Shown: positions 35,888 to 45,962 of the stretch, piece after piece | Layout of the letters: every line of letters begins with the position of its first letter | Numbering within the stretch: position 1 is the first letter of the stretch | Source of the DNA: Mortierella alpina | Taxonomy: Eukaryota > Mortierellomycota > Mortierellomycetes > Mortierellales > Mortierellaceae | Length of the DNA stretch: 64,000 bases | Direction of reading: 5' to 3' | Assembly (NCBI GenBank): GCA_029449245.1 | Contig: JANATF010000001.1 | Location: 930,001 to 994,000 of the forward strand | Program-made: the position numbers and the translations under genes | Notes under the pieces: model-generated | Databases searched by the model: none | Seen by the model: only the letters and a program-made list of their open reading frames with translations | What the model was told of the DNA's origin: nothing

Positions 35888-37821
35888 TCAAAATCCTTCG
35901 CTCGCTGTCTGATATCCAGACGAGGTTGTCGACAGAAAGGAATTTGCAGAAGAGACCGAGGACCACGAGCTGCCCATGATGTCGTTGAGTGGGTGGTCAT
36001 CCTCATCTTTGGGCATCTCAAGGCTAATACAGAGAGACGACTTGACTGTATCATATGAACGCAAAAGAACACAAAGAGTGAGATATGAGTGAGCAGGATT
36101 TCCTAGGGCTGTCTTGTTGACAAAATGCGCTTGCTTATTGCATGCCTGACTTTTGTCATTGTGTTTACGCACTCCCGACTGCTCCCTCGCTACAATGGCG
36201 GTGAACCCAAACAACGAACCCGCATGTCGTCGCGCCCTGTTGTCTCTGCCTTTCCATCGCATCCGAACCAGCACAACCGTAAACATAACAAAGTAAAAAA
36301 AAATTGCCATCTTAGATGTGGACCACAGCCAGGTCTCCAGTCCACAAAATCAAAGACCACCCCCACTCACTCCAATACATGGTGGTGGTACCCCAAAGTA
36401 TTCTCAGACACAGCTTTGAGCTGAGCGTACTCCCTATTCACTTTGCGCTTGAGTCTCCACATTGCCCATCGCGAAAAAGGGACAGGTGAAAAAAAATGTT
36501 CAAAAAAAGGAGAAAGTGTAAGTGCGAGAGCGAGTGAGCTTTGATAAAACATACCCTTGCGGAAAGGGTCCTTTCGGCGGGGAAGGTAGCCTCTGGGCTT
36601 GAGGGGGGAGATGAGTTTGCGTGAACGGATCATTCTCAGTTCGGCTGCCATCATACGGAGATAGTCTGCATTGGAACGAGTCTCGCGTGCAGCCAGATGT
36701 CTTGGGAGAGGGCACAGTAATGAGGCGTCATGAGGACCATCGCTGGCGCTCTTATTGTTCTTTGTGTTCACCGGAGGAGCAAGAGTACCCGTCGTGAATT
36801 GGGTTGCACTGCTAGCGTCGTCCTTAGTCGCAGATAGCGACGATGATGATCTCAGAGAGAGGGGCAGGGGTGCAGGTCGAGGACGCTCTACCACTGGTGT
36901 CTCGTGATAGGTAAAGGTCTTCAGTGGGATAGTGTCCGATCGGACGGCCTTGAATTTGTCCATCGCCGCAACCGACACTGGATAGTTGACCGAGCCATGG
37001 TACGCGTGCGCCGAAGGGGCCGCGAGATTGGGTAAAGAGAGGAGTGCGTCTGTAAATGTTAAGGAGGCAGACAGGGGAGCCGTTGCGTCCACCGCTGCCA
37101 CGGGTGTGCAATTGGAGACGCGGAGGGCGACAGGCGGCAAAAAAGCATCAACGCCGGCCGCAGATCCGTTGGCATATCCGCGACCGTTGCTGGCACCTGT
37201 CGCAGCGAGGTAGTGAGCCTTTAGATTAGCCCAGAAGCCCAGACGCGTGGAGGATGTTGTGGATTCAGGGAGAAAGGACTGCAAAGAATGAAATAAAGGC
37301 TGGATAATGCTGCTGTTGGTGTTGAAACAGTCGGATCTCTCAGTTGACTTTGACGCAGAGTGAGTTGTTGGCAGAAGCTCGACTGCGTTGCCGGGCAGGT
37401 CTGTTGGGGAAGGGGGAGAGGACGAGGTTGGTTTTTTACTTGCAGAAGGTGAGAGTGAGAGAGACGAAGTTGAGGAGGCACGCGTCCGACCCAAAGGCTT
37501 CTTTCTTCGTGGCGGGATGATGCCGTATGGCTGTGGTGCCTTGGCCGTGAACTGGGCAACCAGCTCCTTGTAGCTAGCAGCATTGTTGAGAGGCGCCGAC
37601 GAGCAGGATTTGAGCTGAGGACGCTGTTTTGCGCCAGTGGCGGGTGTGGTAGTAGTGCTATTAAAGTTGGACTTGTTGGCGCCCAAGCCTTCTGGCGTCG
37701 AGCACATCGCTGCTGGAGCTAAGGTTCTGCTGTCAGTTGAGCTGGTGAGTGCCTGGTTACTGAAGGAATCTGGCTGCTGGTGTATGCATGGGGAAACAGA
37801 AGGACGTATGAGGGACAGCAT
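35888..37821 (-). CDS. Disordered fungal protein with a conserved basic C-terminal motif, function unknown
   Basis: Two exons in the simplest model: 37821-36392 and 36023-35888, sum 1566 nt, 521 residues. The joint GG/C restores the frame across an intron with a GTACCA donor and a TTAG acceptor. Most of the protein is rich in S, T, P and A with no recognised fold. One compact segment stands out near the end: DYLRMMAAELRMIRSRKL followed by PLKPRGYLPRRKDPFRKG (about 36545-36690). Motifs of this type occur, as far as I recall, in uncharacterised fungal proteins. After it the frame could be read straight through, or a further intron could start at the GTATGT after DPFRK (about 36555). The hydrophobic stretch between 36555 and 36490 may therefore be intronic. 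The C-terminus is acidic, then Ser-rich. Confidence 0.7.
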
Positions 37822-40686
37822 CGATGAGGCTATGGGTTGATCGGCAACGCTCTCAGCGACAAGAAAGGTGGAATGTGCAAGCCAAGGGAGGTACGGGGAG
37901 AAGAGTGGAGAGGCGTGGCGTGGTGCAATGGAGGGAAAAGGATGCCGATGGCGATGGCAAGGGTACAAAGCGAAGAAGAAGAAACAACGAAAACGGCGCT
38001 AGACCTGAGCCAGATATTAAAGCGGTGTTCGACGTGTGGGTGCGAGGTGTGAGAAGCGAGGTGTGTGAGGTGTGAGGTGGGGTTGAAATGGATGGGGGAA
38101 CCTATACGCAATTGACATACACATTTAGAGTAGCCTGCAGTGTCGACTCAATTGCGCGTGTTGCTTACCAGCGACTGAATACATTTTCCAGATCAATTTT
38201 TAGAATTAGCATTTTGATATGGCCTTCGTTTTGCTCCTGCCGTCGTCGAGCGTGGCTTCGCGCTTTTCAGCTGGATGTGAGTGTGGGTGTGGGTGTGCGT
38301 GTAGGTGTAGGACATGCAACATGAAAAACACCAGGAAGAGGCACGCTGCACGATTGAGGTAAGCGCTTTGGATGTACCATGGTGCATGAAGCGTGCTCCA
38401 ATAGCGACACACCAAACCCATTCAAAGACTGCCGCCCATCCGCGTTCTCTCTCCTTCCTTCGCTTTCGCTTACCCTCGAAGAGTATGAGAAGAACGGCCT
38501 TGCCAGCACCTCTTTCTCGGCAGATGTGGATCTCCACGACAAAGGAAGGGACGCGGCTTGTTCCAAGGCGAGAAAGGCTGGCAGCTAAGCAAAGCGATGC
38601 TTCCAAGTCTATTAAAGAATTGGACCAGGGTTGTGTTCTCTGGTCAGGCGAGCAGACGAAATGGGAGACACTACCCTAAAATACAACTGCAAAAGCAAAC
38701 AAGGCTCCTTTCCCCGTCACCAGGACAAACCGCTGCGAGCCCTCCTTTGGAATAGTCTGATGATACCCAATCTCGTCTCGTGAATAGTAAACATCGCTCG
38801 GCACACAAAGTAGAGTGGCCTGTCGGTCGCCTACAACCCAAACAAAGAAACCCACTTGATCTCTACTTCGATAGAGTCGCTGATCACAACCAAACCGGAC
38901 GCATATTTTTTTTTCGCTGAGAGTATGCTTCATAGCTGGTATTTCTACCCCTTCACCCATCACCCCTAAAACATAAGGCCGATCAGGCGGTTTACATGGC
39001 CAACGCACTGTAGCTTCGCGTAGTCAGTTCTGCTACATGAGTGCATATGCTTGTGGAGTATCTTTCCGAACTCGTTTCCTAGCTAAAAATTTCTCGTGGC
39101 ACTGAGGAAACAGCTGATCAGATACGCGTTCATTGACACCGCTTTCTAACCTCTTTACTGTCTCAGTGATGACTACGGATGAGGAATACTCCTTGCAGCT
39201 GAACGTATGCATAGTTAACAGGTGTTTGTGGATAGGCAACCTCTCATAGCCTCTTACACGCGATAACTGCCCACGAACTAGGAATGCAAACACATGTTTA
39301 GAGCACTGTGAGAAGGTAGGGAAAAAATGACCCACGGTCTCGTCTTGCCATCCTCTCACAGACCTCAACCTCGCTGAGGAGGGACGCGCGCCTGCTCTGT
39401 GAGCACCGTTGTTTTGTTTTCTTCATCCTAATAGTCTAACGCTCCCACTTGTGCATGCATGCTACTATAGACCGTCATGAGAGAACAAGCGGCACGTTCT
39501 GTTCTCAACAAGCCTGACCAATAGTGATGGCTGCCTTGACATTTGACGGCTCTCTTACGTTCACACGCCTTCAACCCTGGCGTACAAATTGTGCCACAAA
39601 GAGCAAAAACAATTGTCTTTTCGCTATTGCCATCATCATCGTTTGTACCCTGTCTCATGTATGCTTCACGGCGGATGGGGACGGAAATGCATGCACAAAG
39701 AGGAATGAAAAGAACACCACTCAACTATCCAATCACAGTTCATTCCATGGTCCCTGGATGAGCATCCGATTGTGCCCCAATGCAACCAGCGAATAGGATG
39801 CAAGGGACCAGAACAAAAGATAGTTTTGCCCTGCTGCAAGAGCTCGCGCACACGCATACGGGGGCGCCCTATCCTTCCATTCTCCTGATAGTCCACAAGA
39901 CATACTTCCTTTCTGATGCAAACTTCATTTCTCGCCCTAATTATTGATTCTATACGATCTTTCTTGCAGTATGTTCTGCTCAACCCGCATCTAGCATTGG
40001 CGGTGAAGCAGTTTCGTCGCGTCAGTTGTTGCTTTGTTCAACAAGGGCTCTGCTTCTCTCTTTGTTTTTCTTTCCACTTTCGTTTCACTCCCAGTTTTTT
40101 TCGTCGCCGATATTATTAATATTATGCCTGTGGCAATAATGGCGCCCCACCACATCTTTTTTCGCGGCTCTCCTAGGTTAAGGTTGGAAGTATGAGCTGA
40201 AAACACGTCCTCACAAAAAAAAGACAACCAAAAAACAGGCGCCCAGGGGGGTGGCTCACCTCATTTGGCACGCGAGGGCTCTCAGTGTTCCTTGTGATTG
40301 GACGAACTCATGAGAAAGCACAAAAAAAAAGCATCTCGCCTGACCGGTGAAGATCCTTCGCCCAAACCGCCGCGCGAGGTCGAAACCAGAACGATAAGAT
40401 CAGCCGGACTCGTTCTTGACCCCTACTGGCATTGACAGCACCATCTTTCACCCCAAAGCAACATGAATGCCAATACGGTTCTGTATCCAGTTTTTATTTT
40501 ACATGCATATGTTTTGATGGTTATCCTCATCATGACTCCTCCTCTAATCGTTATGAATGACTACAGGAAGACGAAAAAGGCTTGCTATCCTTTTTCGTTC
40601 CGCGATTCGCAGTTGCTTCTGCCTCTTTCCTATGCTTCCAGCATTCCCTCTAGAAAAAACATCTGATACTGCCATCCTGAACTCCA
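37822..40686. other. Intergenic region, no supportable gene
   Basis: About 2.9 kb upstream of the disordered-protein gene and downstream of uL24m. It contains GTGTGG-type runs near 38040-38080 and 38277-38310, and a CT-rich promoter-like region near 38450. Short open frames show no domain or codon pattern that would support a gene. Confidence 0.5.
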
Positions 40687-41621
40687 TTACTGGAACTTTG
40701 AGTATGGGTTCCTGAGCTCATCCAGAATGCTGCTACTGGGGAATGGTGGGACGTTGATATCGGGAATGAAAGTCACTTCTCGAGCATCCTTGGGAGTCGT
40801 ATCCTTAGGGCTGTCGACACGCTCAAGCTTGTACTTTGCAATATCCGCCTTGGGCTTGGGGATCTCGACCTCTGTTCCGACTACGAAGCGCTTCCTCTCA
40901 GTCTTTCCAGTTGAATCGTTGGCAATAGCGCGGTAATGCGTTCTGACAGGCTGTCTGTAAACGATGACAGTTATAGTGTGGGCGTTAGTATTTTGATGGG
41001 TAGGCAGGGTGATAGTCCATATTAACGAACGATTCGAGGAAGAGAATCATTTACCTTGTTTGGGGATCGATCAGAGAGACGTTAGAGACGTGGATGGGAG
41101 CCTCAATCTGGATCTTTGTGGCCTTGGTAGGATCCTCGGGTTGGGGGCGGATATGTTTTGTGACCTATGTTCAAGCATATGTTCAAAAGATCGTCAGCCT
41201 TTCAGTGATCGAGATCCTGCACTGTTGCGTAAAAAATATTCCTCTGCCAGTATCATTGACTCCTGTTATGCGCGCGTACCAGGTTCCTTTCAGTGATGAG
41301 AAGTGAGTTCAAGCTCCTGAGAACCTTCTTGACGGTTCCTGTCTTGCCTTTCTCCTTTCCGCTTGTAATGTAGACCTATCAAACCAATCAGACAGTAGCA
41401 TCATTAGGAGACAAGGACTACAGTCTGAGAGAAGGAACGGAATCGTATCCTCTAACTCTTCCTCCTTGCGGCAGAAGCGCCAAGGTGCGACGGGTTACCT
41501 CGTCTCCTCGGACAATGCGCCACATCTGAATCTGATCCTGGGGAGCAACGTATTTGACCCTGGTTGGCTGGAGCTTAGTATTGATCATGCGACGCATGCT
41601 GGCGACTAGTGAGGGCTGCAT
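40687..41621 (-). CDS. Mitochondrial large-subunit ribosomal protein uL24m
   Basis: Four exons. The first is 41621-41499 (41 codons); the last ends with TAA at 40689-40687. After an N-terminus with several Arg/Lys residues, the KOW motif is split across the exon 1/2 junction: IQMWRIVRGDEV then VYITSGKEKGKTGTVKKVLR. The pattern RNLVTKHI, then HVSNVSLIDP, is typical of L24. The tail after the KOW domain resembles fungal MRPL40. It contacts 23S-like rRNA early in assembly of the mitochondrial large subunit. It is divergent from the mL54 gene 223 bp away, and both encode subunits of the same ribosome. Confidence 0.92.
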
Positions 41622-41844
41622 GGCGAGGAGCGGTGGTGTGGGGTCGACGTTTGGCTAATGGAGTGGGTGGTCAGGAAGAGCAGGAGGCCAGAGAGGGTGT
41701 GCGATCAATTCCAATCCCGAAGGGGGTGTAGCACAGGTTTGTTTATCAATGTGCCCAAGCCACTTGCCGGGACTGATTCGCCCACTTTACACTGTCTTGC
41801 ACTTGGTTGATTAACACCCACACCACCTCACACAGCACACCGCC
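41622..41844. promoter_or_regulatory. Bidirectional promoter of two mitoribosomal genes
   Basis: The 223 bp between the ATGs of uL24m and mL54 must hold both promoters and leaders. It has a C/A-rich segment directly before mL54. No TATA box or certain factor site was recognised. Confidence 0.7.
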
Positions 41845-42443
41845 ATGATCAGGTCATTGTCATCGAAAGCCTTCTCTGGCGTCAGAATCGCATGCGCACA
41901 GCAGCAAGCTCGCTCGATTCAGGTCTCAGCCCGCCTGTTCAACATCAAGGAAGAATCCTCCGATGCTGCACCAAAAGGTAACGATTTCACTCCGGAATGG
42001 CGGGATCACAGTGGAGTTGAAAGAAAGCTTCAGGGCGATTAGGAGTTCCGGGAACCATTTGCATGCAAGGAACTACTTCAGCAGCGCAGCTGCTTCTCAC
42101 GCAGGGTTCCCTAGCTCCTAAACCAGCCTGCCTTGGGCCTGATGTCAGGAACGTTGCATACAATACAGCCTTACTGACTGTAGCACACTCTGTCCTTATA
42201 GCTAAGCGCAACATTGTCTCCAGCGCACCTGAAGGAACAGTTCTCAAGGGTATCAACTACATGAAGGATGGCAAGGACCCAGTTGCCCTTGCGGACGATG
42301 CCTACCCAGAATGGCTTTGGGACATTAACGATCCCGAGATCCGCAAGGCTCGAATCGCTGACCCTATGGACAAGAAGCACCACAAGGAGGCAAGGAGACA
42401 GGCAATCAAGGGCGAGAACTTTATTCGTGACAAGAAGACGTAA
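41845..42443 (+). CDS. Mitochondrial large-subunit ribosomal protein mL54 (MRPL37-like)
   Basis: Two exons (41845-41977, 42202-42443) total 375 nt and 124 residues. The N-terminus is rich in Arg, Ser and Ala without acids (MIRSLSSKAFSGVRIACAQ), a typical matrix-targeting presequence. The mature part carries the family motif GTVLKGINYMKDGKDPVAL and then YPEWLWDI, and ends in a basic helix. mL54 is a small peripheral protein of the mitochondrial large subunit. It shares a promoter region with uL24m. Confidence 0.92.
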
Positions 42444-42609
42444 ACAGGGAGTCTATAGACCTGTCTGGGAGGCTGTTTTTGAAGAGTAGGTGGATACAAT
42501 GTTGATGAGGATCGAGAAGGATCAAGGACGCGTCATGGTATAGGCCATATTGTTGGGCACTATAGCGACCATTTAGCATACATTCATCCGGGTCATGGAG
42601 CTACGCTAG

Positions 42610-42615
42610 AATAAA
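42610..42615 (+). terminator. AATAAA polyadenylation signal of mL54
   Basis: A canonical hexamer 167 bp after the mL54 stop codon. Confidence 0.45.
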
Positions 42616-44436
42616 CCCCGTGTAATATACATTACTTTTATCTGCAATGGATGGTGCTCAGTCTTGAAGGGGACGTGCTGAACCAAACAACGAAGACAAG
42701 CATGGATGAGTGATAAGTCGGATGTAGAGAATCATGAAATTTTTACTTGAAAGCATACATCGGCTAAACTGCTTTACTCCCAATTTTCAGTCTTGCGAGA
42801 AGACTTGATAACATCAAGGCCATTCAAGAGCCAATCGCAGCGCCACCTGCACGACATTTGGCTATAGATGGGTTCATAGCGGCGTCCAAATGATGCGTGC
42901 CGAGATGGCATGCTTTCATGCCTTCTTGCCTATGGATAGGGCACTCTACTCATCGATTGGCTGTCCTCCACTCGATACCCCTGATTCCTTGGTGTTCCCA
43001 TGAGCTCGCGGTTAAGTTTTCTTTTTCTTGGTGCAAGTGCGCGTATGTTTGCGGCATCGATTGATTGCAATATAGATCCATTCTCAAGAACGCAAATGCG
43101 CTAAGTCCAGGCCCGTGTGGTCAAATGGGCTCTGGTTGTTTATCCAATTAGAGCTTCGCGTCTCTCGTTCAGCCTTACGGCATGATCCGATGTGTCGTGC
43201 TTAAGCATGGATCAAGCCTTGGTTTAGACCGGCGAGAGCTGTAGCGACGCGCCATTGTCCACTCGGGACAGGGGTTATCAATCCGCTATTTAGAATTGGT
43301 TGTCCATCCGCAGCCATGAGGCACATGCATTCTGAACCTGAGCGTGAACTTCAGTGAAAAATATGAAGACGAGATACGCGCCTTCTTTGCAGCTGCGCTA
43401 GCGAGAACCCAAAAAAACGGTGCTAAGGAGACATCGATATGTTTGTGTCATTTCGCAGACAGAGAAGGACCCGGCCAATGTCCTACAACACCCTGCGTTC
43501 AATAATGACATTCATCGGCAGTGGATCTTAGTACGAAAAAGTGGAGATGCACCTGTCCCTTCGGCAGTGACAACCGTGGACACCGCGATTCAATGGTTAA
43601 TCTGTCATCATTTAGCCTGTCGGCGCCTCCATTGTTCAAATCGTCGATCTAGACCCCCTCGTGGCTTTTGCTATGCGCCCTCTCTTCTTCCTCCATCGAC
43701 CGATAGACTGACCATGTCGTGAGTCTTTAAGTTTGCTTCCTGCTTCCCTTTCTTGTGATTGTACTCGTGCAGTCAGCAGAAATACTGCAGAGCCATGTTG
43801 CAGGGGGGCGAATGTTGTACCGCAAAGTACCTCCGACCTGGTACAGTAGTACATCAAGTACAGAAACGAGCTGTAACCATGCATTCGGCACCAGTTCTTT
43901 TACCCCTCCGCGTGCTCTCTCTGTCTCTCTGTATCTCTCTCTCTCGGCCCTTGAGCCGTGGGAGAGTAACAGCCAGAGGCGGGGGTCAAACGCGGGGAAG
44001 ATGCGTGCATGACAAACCGTGTTGTAAACATGCATTACAGATCCGACTATCCGACCCTGTGCATGTGTTCAACCCCGCAATTCTAGAGTGAGCAGCAAGG
44101 AGGTGGTTCAGGTACCAGCCGCCTGGATGCATCCCACAAGAGATCATGACTCTTACGATTGGCCTACAACGCCCACTCCGACGTCCACTCCTCGCCTTTC
44201 CTCGCCTCGCCTTATCCGTATATCTCACATCCGTAATCAAATACTGCAGGTGTCGAGTGAACGGGGGGAGAGAGAGAGCCCTCGTAGAGTGTGTACTGTA
44301 GAACAGGTTATTTAGTCACTTACCTTTGATTGTTGATGAGAACTCGTTTCTCCACGGCGTCCGTGGTATTGGTTATCAGACTAGTTCAGTGACATGTGCA
44401 TCGATCGAAACACCTTTCTCAGGTACAGCAGATGTA

Positions 44437-44448
44437 TATATAAAAGAA
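44437..44448 (+). promoter_or_regulatory. TATA box of the S1/P1 nuclease gene
   Basis: The sequence TATATATAAAAG matches the TATA consensus and lies 83 bp upstream of the nuclease ATG, a normal distance for a strongly regulated secreted-enzyme gene. Confidence 0.55.
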
Positions 44449-44530
44449 CTGGTAAAAGTTGCAGAGGAAGAGTGTTTCTCTCCCCAGTCCACTTTTGTCC
44501 CTACCTCTCTTACACACCCTATCCAAAGCA

Positions 44531-45900
44531 ATGCGCTTGTCAGCTTCTCTCGTTGCAGCGGCATCCTTGTTCGCCTTCAGTGCGAACTCTGTCCACGGCT
44601 ACGGCATCGTCGGTAATGAGCCTTCTCGTTTTCTTTCCCGAGCAGATGGAAACACTAGTTGCTGGCTTGGCTTGAAATTGACCATTCTCACTTCCTTTCA
44701 TCCTTTCTTCAGGTCACACATTGACCGGTCAGATTGCTCAGCAGTTCTTGACGCCTACAACCGCAAAGGAGGTTGCTACCATTCTCCCAGCTTCATACGA
44801 TGGACTCTTGTCCAATGCTGCACCCTGGCCTGACAAGATCAAGTTCTTGGCTCAGTACAAGTAAGTAAGCGTTCACGTAATCCATGTTCGACGAAATGAA
44901 ATTTGGTATCGCCTCCCCTCCCTTGTTTTTGTATCGCATTGTTCAATCCGCTCACCTCGGAACAAACATATTCACAAAAAAAAAAAAATAGATGGGCCAC
45001 TCCGATGCACTTTGTCAACCCGCCCAATGACAACCCTCCAGATAAGTGCTTGTTCGAGTACATCTACGGCGGCCAGGATAGTGTCAATGCCCTCTATAAC
45101 ATGACGGCGACCCTGAAGCAGTTCAAGGTCACTCCTCCAACCACGGACGCCGACAAGTCCGTCCTCCAAGATGCCCTCAGGTTCTTTGTTCACTTTATGG
45201 GTGATATCCACCAGCCATTGCACGACTCGACGCGAGACCGCGGCGGCAATGATGCTCCCATCAAGTGGGGTCGTGCCAAGAACAACCTGCACTCGCTCTG
45301 GGACACCTTGCTCATCACTGTAAGAACACAACAGCTCTATCTTCCTCGCCAGTGATGTACTCTCCATGTAGGCTAGAGATGGAAGAGCAACGCTAACAGT
45401 AATACGTCTCCACTCTCGATTCCATGCCTTTGAAACCAACACAGAAAGACATCAAGGACAGGTTCAAGGATGACCCTCAGGCCTATCTGGACGACATCTT
45501 GAAGCTCGCCAAGACTTTGTGGCAGGCTGAGGCCAAGACCTGGACCGTCTGCGACGACGGCCAGAACGAGATCAAAAACCCTTGGCTCAATGTCACAAGC
45601 GAGATCAAGACCTTGTGCCCCATCCAGTGGGCCACCGTCTCCAACGCCCTTGATTGCACTATTGTCTGGAAGGACTACTCTCCCACCACGGACTACTCGG
45701 CCGAATACTTTGATAATGTCACCGGCCCCAAAACCGAGTTCTTAGTCCAGAAGCTCCTGGCCATCAGTGGAATTCGTATGGCCGCAGTCCTGAACGAGAT
45801 TTACGATCCCTCAGGCAAGGCACCCTTGACAAAGAGGCGAGAGGGCGCTCGACTGCCTCCTCGCTACCTGCGGGCACTGGAGCAGGCTCTTGCCCTCTGA
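44531..45900 (+). CDS. Secreted S1/P1-type zinc nuclease
   Basis: Four exons (44531-44612, 44713-44860, 44992-45319, 45445-45900) total 1014 nt and 337 residues. The start is followed by a clear signal peptide (MRLSASLVAAASLFAFSANS, then VHG). Zinc ligands of the S1/P1 family are visible: GH in GIVGHTLTGQIA, the D of AAPWPDKI, the H of WATPMHFV, FVHFMGDIHQPLHDS, and HSLWD. N-glycosylation sequons (NMT, NVT) support secretion. The family hydrolyses single-stranded DNA and RNA and 3'-nucleotides, usually for phosphate or nucleotide scavenging. The residue expected to be the mature N-terminal Trp, which binds zinc through its backbone, is Tyr here (YGIVGH). The last 25 residues are basic and probably dispensable. 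Confidence 0.92.
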
Positions 45901-45929
45901 AGAAAAGAAAAAAGCACTTGTATAATCCC

Positions 45930-45935
45930 AATAAA
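45930..45935 (+). terminator. AATAAA polyadenylation signal of the S1/P1 nuclease gene
   Basis: The hexamer lies 30 bp after the nuclease stop and within the 62-bp spacer before the stop of the convergent LMBR1-like gene, so the two 3' UTRs must overlap. Confidence 0.5.
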
Positions 45936-45962
45936 AATGGCAGTACGCCGACCCAGCTTTTT

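Larger units (their letters stand above)
42444..44530. other. Intergenic region between mL54 and the S1/P1 nuclease gene
   Basis: Two kilobases with no supportable gene. The left end holds the mL54 3' UTR. CT microsatellite-like runs occur near 43915-43950. Short open frames have no recognisable domains. The right end carries the nuclease promoter. Confidence 0.5.

Noticed and set aside
38193-38679. Frames of 121-137 residues on both strands
   Set aside because: Overlapping frames in repetitive GTGTGG/CT-rich DNA without domains or plausible splice sites.
42600-44400. Short frames between mL54 and the nuclease
   Set aside because: None has an ATG with suitable context, a domain or splice partners.
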